Notes under the pieces: model-generated | The model's input: the letters and a program-made list of their open reading frames with translations, nothing else | The model's database searches: none | Told to the model about the DNA's origin: nothing | Translations under genes and position numbers: made by a program | Assembly: GCF_023284045.1 (NCBI RefSeq) | Contig: NZ_JAKIKQ010000012.1 | Coordinates: forward strand, 62,001 to 126,000 | DNA: 64,000 nucleotides | Direction: 5' to 3' | Source: Shewanella kaireitica | GTDB lineage: Bacteria > Pseudomonadota > Gammaproteobacteria > Enterobacterales > Shewanellaceae | Part shown: positions 45,881 to 55,487 of the stretch, piece after piece | Layout of the letters: each line of letters begins with the position of its first letter | Numbering within the stretch: position 1 is the first letter of the stretch

Positions 45881-46288
45881 TTAGCTTTTCGATTGTGGGT
45901 AGCGAGTGCAGTGATCGCTCAGTGAAAGCCATTTGAGTTGGCTGTCGGTGTGAATATGATAAGTTGGCTGCACACTATTCGGCTCATCAAGTGATACGAT
46001 TGATAGAGTTAAATAGCTCGGATAACGAGTATCTCTAAAACTTATCTGTGAGCCACATTGATGACAAAAACCACGCCGCACAAATTCTGAAGAGTGGTAT
46101 TCAGTCACCGCTCCCGTTAGCCAGCTGACCTCATCGATATGAAAATCCATCCAAGCCCCAAGCACTGAACCAGTACTTTTTTGGCATTGGCGGCAATGAC
46201 AATAATCTGCAGCAAAAGGGCTCGCGGTTAATTGGTATCTGATGGCGCCGCACAAGCAGCCGCCGTGCTGTGTAATAGTTTTTGTCAT
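45881..46288 (-). CDS. GFA-family zinc protein (glutathione-dependent formaldehyde-activating type)
   Basis: 135 residues. The GFA fold is clear: HGGCLCGAIRYQL, YCHCRQCQKSTGSVLGAW and FCHQCGSQISF supply the seven conserved cysteines that bind two zinc ions. Members include Gfa of Paracoccus, but most have unknown substrates and the formaldehyde role is disputed. Single gene, convergent with the CbiM-like gene. Confidence 0.9.
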   Translation of the reverse strand: MTKTITQHGGCLCGAIRYQLTASPFAADYCHCRQCQKSTGSVLGAWMDFHIDEVSWLTGAVTEYHSSEFVRRGFCHQCGSQISFRDTRYPSYLTLSIVSLDEPNSVQPTYHIHTDSQLKWLSLSDHCTRYPQSKS

Positions 46289-46591
46289 ATACCGGTTCTA
46301 CATTGAAAATGTTAGTTTCAGCGGCGCTGGGCCAGTTCAATTCACTATTGATAGCCTATCGATTATTTTAGCTAAAGTCACTTTATTGCAGTGGCTTTGC
46401 TATGCCGATGTTAATAATAAAAGTACAAATAGAATGTTAATCAGTCCCTAGCGCATTTAAACGATAATGTATTTAGGTCAGTAGCTTATAACTCTATGAC
46501 GTATGTCACAGATATGGATAAAAATGTTAATCATTTGTTGTGGTTTTTAGCGGTTTTGGCAGACTGAAATAGTAGCCCAAAAGGAGTGTGT
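46289..46591. other. Intergenic region upstream of the DUF1538 operon
   Basis: About 300 bases without a gene. Presumably holds the promoters of the divergent GFA gene and the DUF1538 operon. I see no repeat or clear operator; AGGAG at 46580-46584 is the ribosome site of the next gene. Confidence 0.4.
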
Positions 46592-47326
46592 ATGGCTTCA
46601 ATCATTCAGTTGTTAAAAGCGATGCTAAATAGTTTTAAAGATCTTATCCCTATTATTTTAGTGGTCAGTTTCTTTGAAATATTTGTATTGCATCAAGCCC
46701 CAGATAATCTTTTTTCTATTGTTATTGGCCTTATTTTCATTGTGGTAGGCCTTACTTTCTTTGTATTTGGTTTGGAGATGGGTTTGTTCCCCATTGGCGA
46801 ATCTCTTGCACAAGCATTAGCAAGAAAGGGCAGTGTCTTTTGGCTAGTCATTTTCTCGTTTTCATTAGGTTTTGGCACAACACTCGCTGAACCGGCTTTA
46901 ACCGCGGTTGCCAATGAAGCTGCCGACGTTGCCGCTGATGCAGGAGCAATCGTTAACAGTGAAGCTGCCATGGACAGTTATGCAATGGGGCTAAGGTTAA
47001 CCGTCGCGTTGTCCGTAGGGCTGGCTATTTTGCTCGGTGTTGTCAGAATTTTAAAAGGCTGGCCTATTCATTACATCATTATTGGTGGCTATATATTGGT
47101 GATGGTGCTGACCTCTTTTGCACCAGAGAATATCATAGGTATTGCCTACGACTCTGGTGGGGTGACCACATCGACTATTACAGTCCCTTTAGTGACGGCA
47201 TTGGGAGTAGGTCTCGCCAGTGTCATTAAAGGCCGCAATCCCATGTTAGACGGCTTTGGTTTAATCGCATTCGCGAGTTTGATGCCGATGATCTTTGTGC
47301 TTATTTACGGAATGGTGGTGCTGTAA
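46592..47326 (+). CDS. DUF1538 membrane protein, first half of a pair
   Basis: 244 residues with about seven helices. DUF1538 motifs: [17 protein letters not shown] (about residue 98) and [19 protein letters not shown] (about 187), then [12 protein letters not shown]. The start is ATG 46592 after AGGAG; GTG 46586 is in frame. Its stop overlaps the second DUF1538 gene (TAATG). In some genomes a single protein has both halves. The pair is followed by a PII-like and a CBS protein, so the operon looks like a regulated transporter of unknown substrate. Confidence 0.85.
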   Translation: MASIIQLLKAMLNSFKDLIPIILVVSFFEIFVLHQAPDNLFSIVIGLIFIVVGLTFFVFGLEMGLFPIGESLAQALARKGSVFWLVIFSFSLGFGTTLAEPALTAVANEAADVAADAGAIVNSEAAMDSYAMGLRLTVALSVGLAILLGVVRILKGWPIHYIIIGGYILVMVLTSFAPENIIGIAYDSGGVTTSTITVPLVTALGVGLASVIKGRNPMLDGFGLIAFASLMPMIFVLIYGMVVL

Positions 47327-48111
47327 TGGAGATGCTAAGCAAAGTACTCGAAACCTTGATGCTGACAGCGCGAGATGTGATCCCAATTGCAGTGATTTTA
47401 TTTGGTTTTCAACTTGGAGTATTAAAAAGACCGGTTGCTAATTGGCGTAGAGTTGCAGCCGGTTTTATCTATGTCATCTTGGGGCTAAGCTTCTTTTTGG
47501 TTGGGCTTGAGCTGGCACTGTTTCCGATTGGCGAAGCGATGGCGGAGCAACTGACTTCCCCTGAGTTTATCCATGCGGATGACCCGTCAATCACGGTTAA
47601 TGCATGGCAAGATTACTATTGGGTCTATATCTTCGCTGCGGCAATTGGATTTAGCACCACGATAGCTGAACCCTCTCTCATTGCAGTGGCGATTAAGGCC
47701 AATGAAGTTTCCGGTGGCAGTATTGGCATTCAAGGCCTGCGGATCTCGGTAGCGATTGGGGTTGCTTTTGGGATTTCACTTGGTTGCTTTCGTATTGTGG
47801 TAGGGGATCCCATCCATTACTACATTATGGCTGGCTATGTGATTGTGGTTATTCAGACGTTTTACGCCCCCAAAATGATCGTGCCCTTAGCTTATGACTC
47901 TGGCGGGGTAACAACCTCGACAGTGACTGTGCCATTAGTTGCAGCGCTAGGCTTAGGCCTTGCCACCAATGTTGATGGCCGTAACCCCTTGATTGATGGT
48001 TTTGGCTTGATTGCTTTTGCAAGCTTATTTCCAATGATCACTGTGATGGGTTATGCCCAACTGGTCGAATTTAAAAATAGAACTCAAAAGGAGCGGAATA
48101 ATGCGCTTTAA
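47326..48111 (+). CDS. DUF1538 membrane protein, second half of a pair
   Basis: 261 residues with about seven helices, paralogous to the preceding gene (FSTTIAEPSLIAVAIKA and [19 protein letters not shown] near the same places). The glutamate and serine/threonine residues of these re-entrant-looking motifs probably form the transport site. The two proteins may form a heterodimer. Start overlaps the first gene by one base; its end overlaps the PII-like gene by 11 bases. Confidence 0.85.
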   Translation: MEMLSKVLETLMLTARDVIPIAVILFGFQLGVLKRPVANWRRVAAGFIYVILGLSFFLVGLELALFPIGEAMAEQLTSPEFIHADDPSITVNAWQDYYWVYIFAAAIGFSTTIAEPSLIAVAIKANEVSGGSIGIQGLRISVAIGVAFGISLGCFRIVVGDPIHYYIMAGYVIVVIQTFYAPKMIVPLAYDSGGVTTSTVTVPLVAALGLGLATNVDGRNPLIDGFGLIAFASLFPMITVMGYAQLVEFKNRTQKERNNAL

Positions 48112-48451
48112 ACTGATAATTGTCTTTATAGATGATGCATGTACAGACTCGATCCTCGATGCTGCTCGAAGCGAGGGCGCAACGGGTGCAACGGTTATTA
48201 ACCATGCACGCGGTGAGGGGCTGAAAAAACAGAAGACCTTTATGGGTCTATCGCTTGATATTCAACGTGATGTCGTACTATTACTGGTTGAAGAGCACCT
48301 AAGCCGCGCTATTTTGGAAACCGTTAGTGAAGTGGGTGAATTTGATAGTGATTCAGGAAAGGGGATCGCCATTCAAATTGATGTTGAAGATGCCGTTGGT
48401 GTTGCGCATCAAGTCCAACAGTTGAGCCATGATATAGAGGAACAGATATGA
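48101..48451 (+). CDS. PII-like signalling protein
   Basis: 116 residues. FKLIIVFIDDACTDSILDAA, GATGATVINHARGEG and a core LSLDIQRDVVLLLVEEHLS follow the PII ferredoxin-like fold, including the residues ahead of the T-loop. The T-loop differs from GlnB/GlnK, so it should not be a classic nitrogen regulator; PII-like relatives bind small nucleotides or metabolites and regulate adjacent transporters. The ATG at 48101 follows AAAGGAGCGG. Sits between the transporter pair and a CBS protein (overlap 4 bases). Confidence 0.8.
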   Translation: MRFKLIIVFIDDACTDSILDAARSEGATGATVINHARGEGLKKQKTFMGLSLDIQRDVVLLLVEEHLSRAILETVSEVGEFDSDSGKGIAIQIDVEDAVGVAHQVQQLSHDIEEQI

Positions 48452-48855
48452 GCAAGCAAAATCCAGTCAGAAATCATGATGTAATGTGCCAAGAATACGC
48501 CATGGTAGATGGGCTTCAAACGGTTGCTGAGGCAATAGAGCAAGCGGTATCGCATAAGGTCAATGTATTGTTCGTTAACAAACGTGATGACGATGATGAG
48601 TACGGCATGGTGCTCATGAGTGATATAGCTAAAAAAGTACTGGCAAAAGATAAAGCGCCAGAACGAGTCAATATCTATGAGATTATGGTAAAGCCAGTAC
48701 TAGCGGTTAATGGCAACATGGATGTGAGGTATTGCGCCCGTTTGTTTGACCGTTTTGGGATCACGAAAGCGCCGGTGGTTGAGCAAGGTAAAATTGTTGG
48801 ATTAGTCAGTTATCACGATATTGTGCTTAAGGGCATGATCAATAAAGTCGGGTAG
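48448..48855 (+). CDS. CBS-domain protein
   Basis: 135 residues, a tandem pair of CBS motifs: LQTVAEAIEQAVSHKVNVLF with GMVLMSDIAKKVLAKD, and DVRYCARLFDRFGITKAPVV with IVGLVSYHDIVLKGMI. CBS pairs bind adenosine nucleotides and gate transporters or enzymes. Overlaps the PII-like gene (ATGA) and ends the four-gene operon. No hairpin terminator was seen in the following 200 bases. Confidence 0.87.
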   Translation: MSKQNPVRNHDVMCQEYAMVDGLQTVAEAIEQAVSHKVNVLFVNKRDDDDEYGMVLMSDIAKKVLAKDKAPERVNIYEIMVKPVLAVNGNMDVRYCARLFDRFGITKAPVVEQGKIVGLVSYHDIVLKGMINKVG

Positions 48856-49063
48856 AAGAAGTCACAGAGTGCAGTACGCTGTGCTCTGTGTTGCGTTTCA
48901 CTGAAAATGAGTAAAAAACTGTCGATAACGTTCCCATGCTTGCATCTCTATTCAATTAATGACATTTCTTGTTAAAATACTTATCGTTAAGCAATAGTTT
49001 AGTGCTTTATCACTTTTAGAATATGCCGTCCGTTAATGGGGCATTACACTCATATGGACGATA

Positions 49064-49594
49064 TTGATTGTGGCAGATTTATTCATTCCCCAAAACTTTG
49101 AGGTGCCGACAACATTTGATTGCCAGTATTTCCACTTTAGAGTGCTCGAAGATACAATTTCAGCGTTAGATTACGAAGCAGTAATGTCCAGTCACTTGAG
49201 CCTGCAAGGCATGTTTGGAACGCGATATATGTGGCCTAAAAGTGATATGACATTTGAACAAAATACTGAAAGTTTACGTATTCATAAACAAGAGTTTGAA
49301 TCACGCGTTGCATTTGCTTACTCAGTATTTAACAGTGCAAAAAATAGGTGTTTAGGCTCCATTTATATCGATCCAAGTCAATTACCTCAATATGATTGTG
49401 TTGTATATTTCTGGATCAGAGACGATAGTCTTGAGCTGGAATCAACACTGTACCAAGCAGTCTTAAACTGGCTACAAAAACAGTGGCCTTTTTCGAAAAT
49501 TGTATTCCCTGGTCGGTCACTTTCTTTGGCATCATGGGAAAAAGAGCTCATCTTTGCAAATAATTTAAATCGAAAAGTGCCTTATGGAGCCTGA
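49064..49594 (+). CDS. GNAT-like protein of unknown function
   Basis: 176 residues. SLQGMFGTRYMWPKSDMTFE, FAYSVFNSAKNRCLGSIYID and YFWIRDDSLELESTLYQAVL suggest an acetyltransferase-like fold with a partly divergent acetyl-CoA loop. Start is uncertain: TTG 49064 or GTG 49070; the nearest ATG (49054) is out of frame. It overlaps the next gene by 11 bases, so the two are probably co-expressed. Confidence 0.6.
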   Translation: MIVADLFIPQNFEVPTTFDCQYFHFRVLEDTISALDYEAVMSSHLSLQGMFGTRYMWPKSDMTFEQNTESLRIHKQEFESRVAFAYSVFNSAKNRCLGSIYIDPSQLPQYDCVVYFWIRDDSLELESTLYQAVLNWLQKQWPFSKIVFPGRSLSLASWEKELIFANNLNRKVPYGA

Positions 49595-49988
49595 TTATAA
49601 GCAATGTACGCTAGCTGAATTATATGATGTTGAAGAAAATATCAATAAGCAGCGTTATCCGCAGCGATATAATGCGTTAATGCAGGAGATAGCGTACAGA
49701 AAGCAAAACCCTGACGCCGAACCTAAGCCAGAACCTATTAATGTCAATGAAGAGAGCCAGGTTGAATGGATGATTATGTTTCTATTCTTTATGGTTATTG
49801 TTTATTCATCATTTGTGCTAATTGATGCTTACTCGACGGGAGTTATTCGCGGTAAACACAGCCATATCTACCATATAGATACGAGCCCGCAAGACTACTA
49901 TAGGACTCTCTCCATCTATGCGTTTGCGGCTGTTGGACCTTTCCTTATTATTGTTAAGCTACTTATCAAAAAGTTGTTTAACAAGTAG
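49584..49988 (+). CDS. Small two-helix membrane protein
   Basis: 134 residues. An N-terminal soluble part with CTLAELYDVEENINKQRYPQ precedes membrane helices at about 62-80 (MIMFLFFMVIVYSSFVLI) and 110-128 (FAAVGPFLIIVKLLI). The N-terminal segment recurs in other uncharacterised membrane proteins. Function unknown. Overlaps the GNAT-like gene by 11 bases. Confidence 0.72.
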   Translation: MEPDYKQCTLAELYDVEENINKQRYPQRYNALMQEIAYRKQNPDAEPKPEPINVNEESQVEWMIMFLFFMVIVYSSFVLIDAYSTGVIRGKHSHIYHIDTSPQDYYRTLSIYAFAAVGPFLIIVKLLIKKLFNK

Positions 49989-50143
49989 TTACTATTTATT
50001 AGAGAGTATTCAAGCTGTTGAGGTTTAGCGACTTTTGTTTGCGGTGACAGCTTTTGTACATGAAAAGAGTGCAGAGTTACTGTCAGCTTTTTAGATTTTT
50101 GAATAGACAGTTGGTTTCTTGACTCCAACTATAGAGCGTTATT

Positions 50144-50788
50144 ATGAAAAATAAACATTGGTCTAAATATCAACTGCTGAATGAAGTGGTTAGCAATAAA
50201 AATATTACCATCAAGGGCAGTTACAGTTACTACAGCGATTGCTGGGATAATGGCTTTGAGAATTCAGTGGTACGTTATCTACATGGCGATGAAGTGAGCC
50301 GTCAGTGGGAGCCTCGATGGCATATCGACAAGCTATCAATCGGTAATTATGTGTGTATAGGCGCTGAAGTCATCATCTTAATGGGAGGTAACCATACCCA
50401 TAGAGCTGACTGGTTCTGCCTTTACCCCTTTATGGATTTTATTGATGAGGCTTATGTAGGTAAGGGGGATACTCATATCCATGATGGCTGCTGGCTCGGT
50501 ATGCGAGCGATGATAATGCCAGGAGTGACTATCGGTGAAGGGGCTATTATTGCCGCAAACAGTGTGGTGACAAAAGATGTCGCCCCCTACAGTGTTGTTG
50601 CTGGCAGCCCTGCAAAGCTAGTTAAGTATCGCTTTGAAGAAAGTACCATCTCTGAGCTGTTAGCTTTGAAGATCTATGATTGGTCAGAGGATAAGTTTAA
50701 TGCGCTAAAGCGCTATCTTTGTAGTTCAGATCTTTCTGACCTAAAAAGCGCAGTGCGAGCTTATGATGAAGCTGAAGTGACGACTTAA
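50144..50788 (+). CDS. CatB-type hexapeptide acetyltransferase
   Basis: 214 residues. Left-handed beta-helix signature in LSIGNYVCIGAEVIILMGGN followed by HTHRADWFCLYPF, the acceptor-binding region of CatB/XAT enzymes, then GMRAMIMPGVTIGEGAIIAA and SVVAGSPAKLVKYRF. These enzymes acetylate chloramphenicol or streptogramins, or housekeeping substrates; the true substrate is unknown. Single gene with a terminator. Confidence 0.88.
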   Translation: MKNKHWSKYQLLNEVVSNKNITIKGSYSYYSDCWDNGFENSVVRYLHGDEVSRQWEPRWHIDKLSIGNYVCIGAEVIILMGGNHTHRADWFCLYPFMDFIDEAYVGKGDTHIHDGCWLGMRAMIMPGVTIGEGAIIAANSVVTKDVAPYSVVAGSPAKLVKYRFEESTISELLALKIYDWSEDKFNALKRYLCSSDLSDLKSAVRAYDEAEVTT

Positions 50789-50837
50789 GGCCGAATACCA
50801 GCCTATATAAAGGTTTGATCGCAAGAGTCTAGCAATA

Positions 50838-50866
50838 AAAAAGGTAGCTCATAGGCTACCTTTTTA
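50838..50866. terminator. Bidirectional terminator, CatB gene / glutaredoxin gene
   Basis: AAGGTAGC (50841-50848) pairs with GCTACCTT (50855-50862), with A-run before and T-run after, between convergent genes. Confidence 0.85.
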
Positions 50867-50891
50867 GTGGCAATGACTAAATGCTCTGCGT

Positions 50892-51248
50892 TTAAGCAAA
50901 CTTCTTATCTAAAAAACCGATGATTTCAGATGATTCATACATCCAAGTCGCTTGACCTGCATCTTCAATTTTTAAACAAGGAACTTGTAGCTTACCACCT
51001 TCAGTCAGAAGAGTATTTTTATGGGGTTCTTGCTTTGCATCAAGAGTCACAATGTTGAGCCCTTGGCGACGTAATGAGCGGCGTACCTTTACACAAAACG
51101 GACAAGCTTTGTATTCATAGATGGTCATATTTTTAGTGGCATCATCTATCTTTTGCTGTTCAGCGATAGGACGCTTTAGCTTTTTCGGCGCAAAAATAAA
51201 GTTTAAAAACAAAATGATCCGACCTAGTACCCAACGAATAACAAACAT
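50892..51248 (-). CDS. Membrane-anchored glutaredoxin-like protein
   Basis: 118 residues. An N-terminal helix (VIRWVLGRIILFLNFIFA) precedes a glutaredoxin fold with active site ACPFCVKVRRSL and cis-Pro region LQVPCLKI. The CPFC motif suggests redox or glutathionylation chemistry near the membrane. Single gene. Confidence 0.85.
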   Translation of the reverse strand: MFVIRWVLGRIILFLNFIFAPKKLKRPIAEQQKIDDATKNMTIYEYKACPFCVKVRRSLRRQGLNIVTLDAKQEPHKNTLLTEGGKLQVPCLKIEDAGQATWMYESSEIIGFLDKKFA

Positions 51249-51327
51249 TTACTACCCTTAATGTATTTTGATTCGCGAAGATTTTACCCTATGCATTGCG
51301 GCGTTAACAGCTTTGATTAGAAATCGT

Positions 51328-51969
51328 TTACTTAGCGGGATTTTTATACAGAGTTGGAGTGCCGTAGAGTAACAACTCTTTACCCATTTGCAGCACAGCG
51401 TCATTGTCGGAACACAAATAGCAGGGACTTTTTAGCTCACTTAGTTGCTGCTTAAAATGAATTTGATTTAACTGTTGCTGTGTAACATGGGGCACAAATA
51501 GAAAATGGACGAGATTGACAGCGCTCAGCGTTGATTCCTCATCTGTTATCTCGTCGCCACAAAGTGTTGCACTGGCTATGGATGGGGTCAATAACATTGC
51601 CCCAGCGCTGACACCAACGATGGCGCCGCCATTTTCTACAAAGGCTTGTAATAAGGCAATGAGCTTACGCTGTTTTACTGCTTGTAAAAATCGCTGGGTA
51701 TCTCCACCTGACAAGTGAATAACATCACAGTTTAATAGCGCATTAAGAGCCTCATGGCTAAAGCCTGATTCAAGCTCTAAATAAACACTCATCTGTGCAT
51801 TGAGAGACTGATAAAGCTGCTGAGTTTGCACAAAGTAATCACGATTAGGATCCGGTTGAGAGGCGATGTAACCGACGTTAGGCTTTTCTTTGGTAACCGC
51901 TGTCAGTAAAGCGCTGATAGCGCGCATTGCATTAGGTGTTGTGGGTTGGCTTATAAAAGCTAAGTTCAT
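51328..51969 (-). CDS. Peptidase E-like (S51) / class I GAT-fold protein
   Basis: 213 residues. The nucleophile elbow GVSAGAMLL (serine) with upstream VIHLSGGDTQRFLQAV matches S51 dipeptidase E-like proteins. LVHFLFVPHVTQQQL holds the likely histidine. The terminal region resembles PepE but the fold assignment is by motif. Substrate unknown. Single gene. Confidence 0.8.
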   Translation of the reverse strand: MNLAFISQPTTPNAMRAISALLTAVTKEKPNVGYIASQPDPNRDYFVQTQQLYQSLNAQMSVYLELESGFSHEALNALLNCDVIHLSGGDTQRFLQAVKQRKLIALLQAFVENGGAIVGVSAGAMLLTPSIASATLCGDEITDEESTLSAVNLVHFLFVPHVTQQQLNQIHFKQQLSELKSPCYLCSDNDAVLQMGKELLLYGTPTLYKNPAK

Positions 51970-52094
51970 CGCTATTCCATTAAAAGTATTGTCCTTGGCT
52001 TTAAATACTACCTTTGAGAGCTGAGCAAATAAACAATAGTACGCTGAAATTTATGATTATTTTATAACCTTTAAATGAACTATATTGGTATAAA

Positions 52095-52121
52095 ATAAAA
52101 AGGCACCTTACTAGATGCCTT
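52095..52121 (-). terminator. Terminator of the DUF748 gene
   Basis: AAGGCACC (52100-52107) pairs with GATGCCTT (52114-52121) with one wobble. The T-run lies on the minus strand (TTTTTATTTT), about 65 bases beyond the stop codon at 52187. Confidence 0.8.
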
Positions 52122-52186
52122 AGGTGTACGACTCAATCCGTTGTTACTCGTTGGCGAACATGGGTGTTAGCTTGTTGCAAACGGTT

Positions 52187-55100
52187 TTAATTGGCGGTCA
52201 ACGTCAGTAATGCCTGACTGGCGCCTGTATTTAAATCAACTCGGCTATCGAGTAAAAATACTCTTTCTGGTGCGACGGTTTTACTATCGGCTAAGAAGGT
52301 CTTCACTGCGCTAGCTCGTTGTTGGGCTAAATTCCCTAGCGCATCATCAGAGATCCGTTGCGCGCTTAGGCTAAAGTTATACAGCGCAATGTGCCAACGG
52401 GTAGTCAACTCTTCATCTGTTAGGGCTCTATCACCTTGGTGTTCGGCTTCAATTGTGGTTTTAACATCAACTGCAGGGCTGGCGAGTTCAGTTTCATACA
52501 GTAACTTTAACGCATCCGATAGCGCACCTGTAGTTGGGTATGTGCTGGCACTTAAATCGGTTGGCAGTTGCTCGATTTCAAGTTGAGCAAGCTGCGCTAA
52601 TTTCTGGCTCAGTTGTACTTCAGATAACGCGCGGTTGTCGTCGGCAACATTGACCGCGCCCTCAACATTGAGTTTAAGCATAGGTCGATCAGCTAAGCCT
52701 TTAGCGAGTTGGCCTAAAGTTTCTTTAGCTTTGTCATTTAGCTCACCACTGCCGGCGTCGAAGTTAACTTTATCAAGTTCATCATCGTCAGCGCCTAACA
52801 AACCTGCCAATAGCGAGAACGGCGCCGTTACGGCTTTGGTGATGACATTGGTAAAGGCGGTCATCACAATACTACCAAAACTAAAGTTAGGCTCATCTAA
52901 GTCGCCTGAAACCTGCAGGCCTAAATCAATCACTCCATGTCTATCTTGTAATAGGGCAATTGCTAACGTCACTGGCAGTGTGGTAGCTAAGCTGCTGTCA
53001 CTGGGCTTGCCCAGTTCGAGTTGATCAACCACTAAGTGGTTGTCACCGACCAATTGATTATTCTCAAGGCGGTAGTTTAAATCTAGCGACAGTTGACCTT
53101 TATCGATGTAGTAACCCGCATAAGTCCCTGAGTATGGGTTTACCGAGGTGAGTTCGACATGTTTAAACCCAAGAGCTAAATCTAAAAACGGTTGCTCCAG
53201 TAATGGGTTAATATCACCTTTTAATGTTACTGGTGCGTAGCGATCAATCTTACCTTTGATGTCTACTGATGCCGCTTGTTGACTCGATGACGAAAGTTTA
53301 GTGATTTGACCGTTAAGCTGCTCAATGCTGGCTGCAAAGTTAGGGGTTAATGAGTTATCGGCGAAGAAGGTTGATCCATCGTTAATGCTGATCTTGTTTA
53401 TGCTAATCGCCATCGCATTGGCGGCTACTTGATTGCTGTCATCGGTGCTTGGTTTGGCGACTTTTACGCTCGTTGCAGTTTGTGCGTTTTGCTCAGTCGT
53501 TTGGCTTAACTCTGAGGTTGCAGGGGTTACCACGAGCTCGCCAAAGTTGGTGCTTTTATCTTCAGCTATAATGATACGACCGTAAGGCTGTTCTAGCATT
53601 ATATGGTCTATTTCAACGCTATTGGCGGCTTTATCGAAACCAAAGGCATTAATATCGACATTTTTCCATTTTAATAATGTCTTCTTTTGCACTGTGTCTT
53701 TTACAAGCAAATCGCTAATATTCAACGCGCCATTATAGCTAAGTTGATCTGCCTCGTTGTTGAGTTCTAAACTGCCTTTGCTTGACAATAACCCCTGCTT
53801 TAAATCGATATTGATGTATGGGCTAAGGTAATCTTGGAATTGGTTTAAACCAAGATTTGATAGCTGTATTTGGCTCAGCACATTTTGCTGTTTAATATCA
53901 ATGCTGCCATCTGCAGAGAATGACCCTTGCTGATTGATATTGAGCGACAGTTGGTAATTGATGGGGCTGGATAGATCGGCATTGATTTTACCTGTGTGTA
54001 ATTTAAGGTCACTTATCTGCCAAAGAGTTCCTTGGGTGAGAATTTTTTCAGTTAGGTTCACTTGGTAGTTTTCGATGTCGACAGCGTTTAATACCGCGCT
54101 CCAAGGTAAGCTCTGTGCCTCCTTATCAGCTTTAGCAATAACGTCGTTTTGTTGTTGCTTAGGTTCGGGAGTCGCCGCCAATTTGGGCTCAAATAGCTTT
54201 TCGAGGTTACTGCCTTTTTGATTGAGGGTCGTGTTGACAACTAAGCCCTGAGATCGGATTTTAGCGGCGCTAACGGATTGCTGATGCAGATCAAACTCAA
54301 TCCCTTCAATAGCAAAGATAGGTAAGCTGGCAACCGTCGTCTTGTCATCTATCAGCGTAAGATCTTCGAACTTGATTAAGCCTTCATTGCTGGTGACTTG
54401 AAAATGGTCACTCATCTCTTCTAGGCGATACTGGCTGTCGACACTTAATCTGCCAGAGGCTAAATTGGCAATAAATTGCTTATCAACAAAGGACCAAAAC
54501 TGTGGCAGTTGAATATCGGTCAATTGAATATCACCCACAATAGAAAGCGGTTCGAGTTGCACAACACCTTGAGTGGCAATCTCTCCACCATTATTACCCA
54601 CAAGATGGATAGCATAGTGGTTGCTTTGCACTCCCTGTTTGCTTTGCATCGACACTGATAACGCATTTTGTGAGTCAAACGACTTAATATTCAGGTTTAC
54701 TTGGGGGTAGCGTAACTTGCCTTCGGTGATGTTATCGATAAAGCTAAGATCTGCATCAACAATCGCCAAATTCTCAACCATAAAGTGAGGCAGGCCAGTT
54801 GCAGACTCTGGTGCTTCCTCTGGCTGGCTGCTATTTTTTGCCAGAGTGTCTAATATATCGCTAAAATTGAAAGTTAATGAGTCATCGGTTTTGAGTCTCT
54901 CAACATTCAGTGTAGGGTTCAACAATGTCACATCAGCAATACTAAAAGCGGTATTAAAAATAGAGTGCCAAAAGCGGTATTCAAAAGTAAGTTGTTCAAA
55001 TCCAACAAATTCGTCGCTGTTTAGGGTAGTCTTACTTTCCTGAATTTGAAATTGGTCAATAGCCACTTCTAAGGTAAAGGGGTTGATTCGAACATCGTTC

Positions 55101-55294
55101 AAGATCACAGGGCGTTGCAACATACTCGATAGTTGTTGTGGTACTTGTTTAACTGCAATGTAGGGGATTAGCAATCCTAAGATTGCGGTAAACACAAGGT
55201 ACAGTATGGCAGCGAACGTGAGTAGACGCAGGTAGCGAGGTAGTTGGCGAAATTTATCTCTAAATTCAACAAGTGATTTTGGGACGATAGTCAT
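52187..55294 (-). CDS. DUF748 (AsmA-like) envelope protein
   Basis: 1035 residues. An N-terminal membrane helix (LLTFAAILYLVFTAILGLLI, about 24-43) precedes a long periplasmic AsmA/DUF748 repeat region with RPVILNDVRINPFTLEVAI. The C-terminal 200 residues have a FGSIVMTAFTNVITKAVTAP segment and an OmpA-like peptidoglycan-interaction-type domain (FDAGSGELNDKAKETLGQLA). AsmA-like proteins bridge inner and outer membranes and are linked to phospholipid transport. Single gene with its own terminator. Confidence 0.85.
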   Translation of the reverse strand: MTIVPKSLVEFRDKFRQLPRYLRLLTFAAILYLVFTAILGLLIPYIAVKQVPQQLSSMLQRPVILNDVRINPFTLEVAIDQFQIQESKTTLNSDEFVGFEQLTFEYRFWHSIFNTAFSIADVTLLNPTLNVERLKTDDSLTFNFSDILDTLAKNSSQPEEAPESATGLPHFMVENLAIVDADLSFIDNITEGKLRYPQVNLNIKSFDSQNALSVSMQSKQGVQSNHYAIHLVGNNGGEIATQGVVQLEPLSIVGDIQLTDIQLPQFWSFVDKQFIANLASGRLSVDSQYRLEEMSDHFQVTSNEGLIKFEDLTLIDDKTTVASLPIFAIEGIEFDLHQQSVSAAKIRSQGLVVNTTLNQKGSNLEKLFEPKLAATPEPKQQQNDVIAKADKEAQSLPWSAVLNAVDIENYQVNLTEKILTQGTLWQISDLKLHTGKINADLSSPINYQLSLNINQQGSFSADGSIDIKQQNVLSQIQLSNLGLNQFQDYLSPYINIDLKQGLLSSKGSLELNNEADQLSYNGALNISDLLVKDTVQKKTLLKWKNVDINAFGFDKAANSVEIDHIMLEQPYGRIIIAEDKSTNFGELVVTPATSELSQTTEQNAQTATSVKVAKPSTDDSNQVAANAMAISINKISINDGSTFFADNSLTPNFAASIEQLNGQITKLSSSSQQAASVDIKGKIDRYAPVTLKGDINPLLEQPFLDLALGFKHVELTSVNPYSGTYAGYYIDKGQLSLDLNYRLENNQLVGDNHLVVDQLELGKPSDSSLATTLPVTLAIALLQDRHGVIDLGLQVSGDLDEPNFSFGSIVMTAFTNVITKAVTAPFSLLAGLLGADDDELDKVNFDAGSGELNDKAKETLGQLAKGLADRPMLKLNVEGAVNVADDNRALSEVQLSQKLAQLAQLEIEQLPTDLSASTYPTTGALSDALKLLYETELASPAVDVKTTIEAEHQGDRALTDEELTTRWHIALYNFSLSAQRISDDALGNLAQQRASAVKTFLADSKTVAPERVFLLDSRVDLNTGASQALLTLTAN

Positions 55295-55487
55295 ACAGAC
55301 CTTACTTCTTCTTTAATGAATGAGTACTTCATTTTTGCTAGCCCGTAACCCAAGGGGTAGAAACCTTTGGCGGTTACAAAAGCGTTACAAAGCAAAAATA
55401 GACTCCTATAATTTTAGCTACATTATTATAGAAATGCGCTTGAGATCATATTATTTTTTGTTATTAATTGAGAAACAACGTTAGCCC

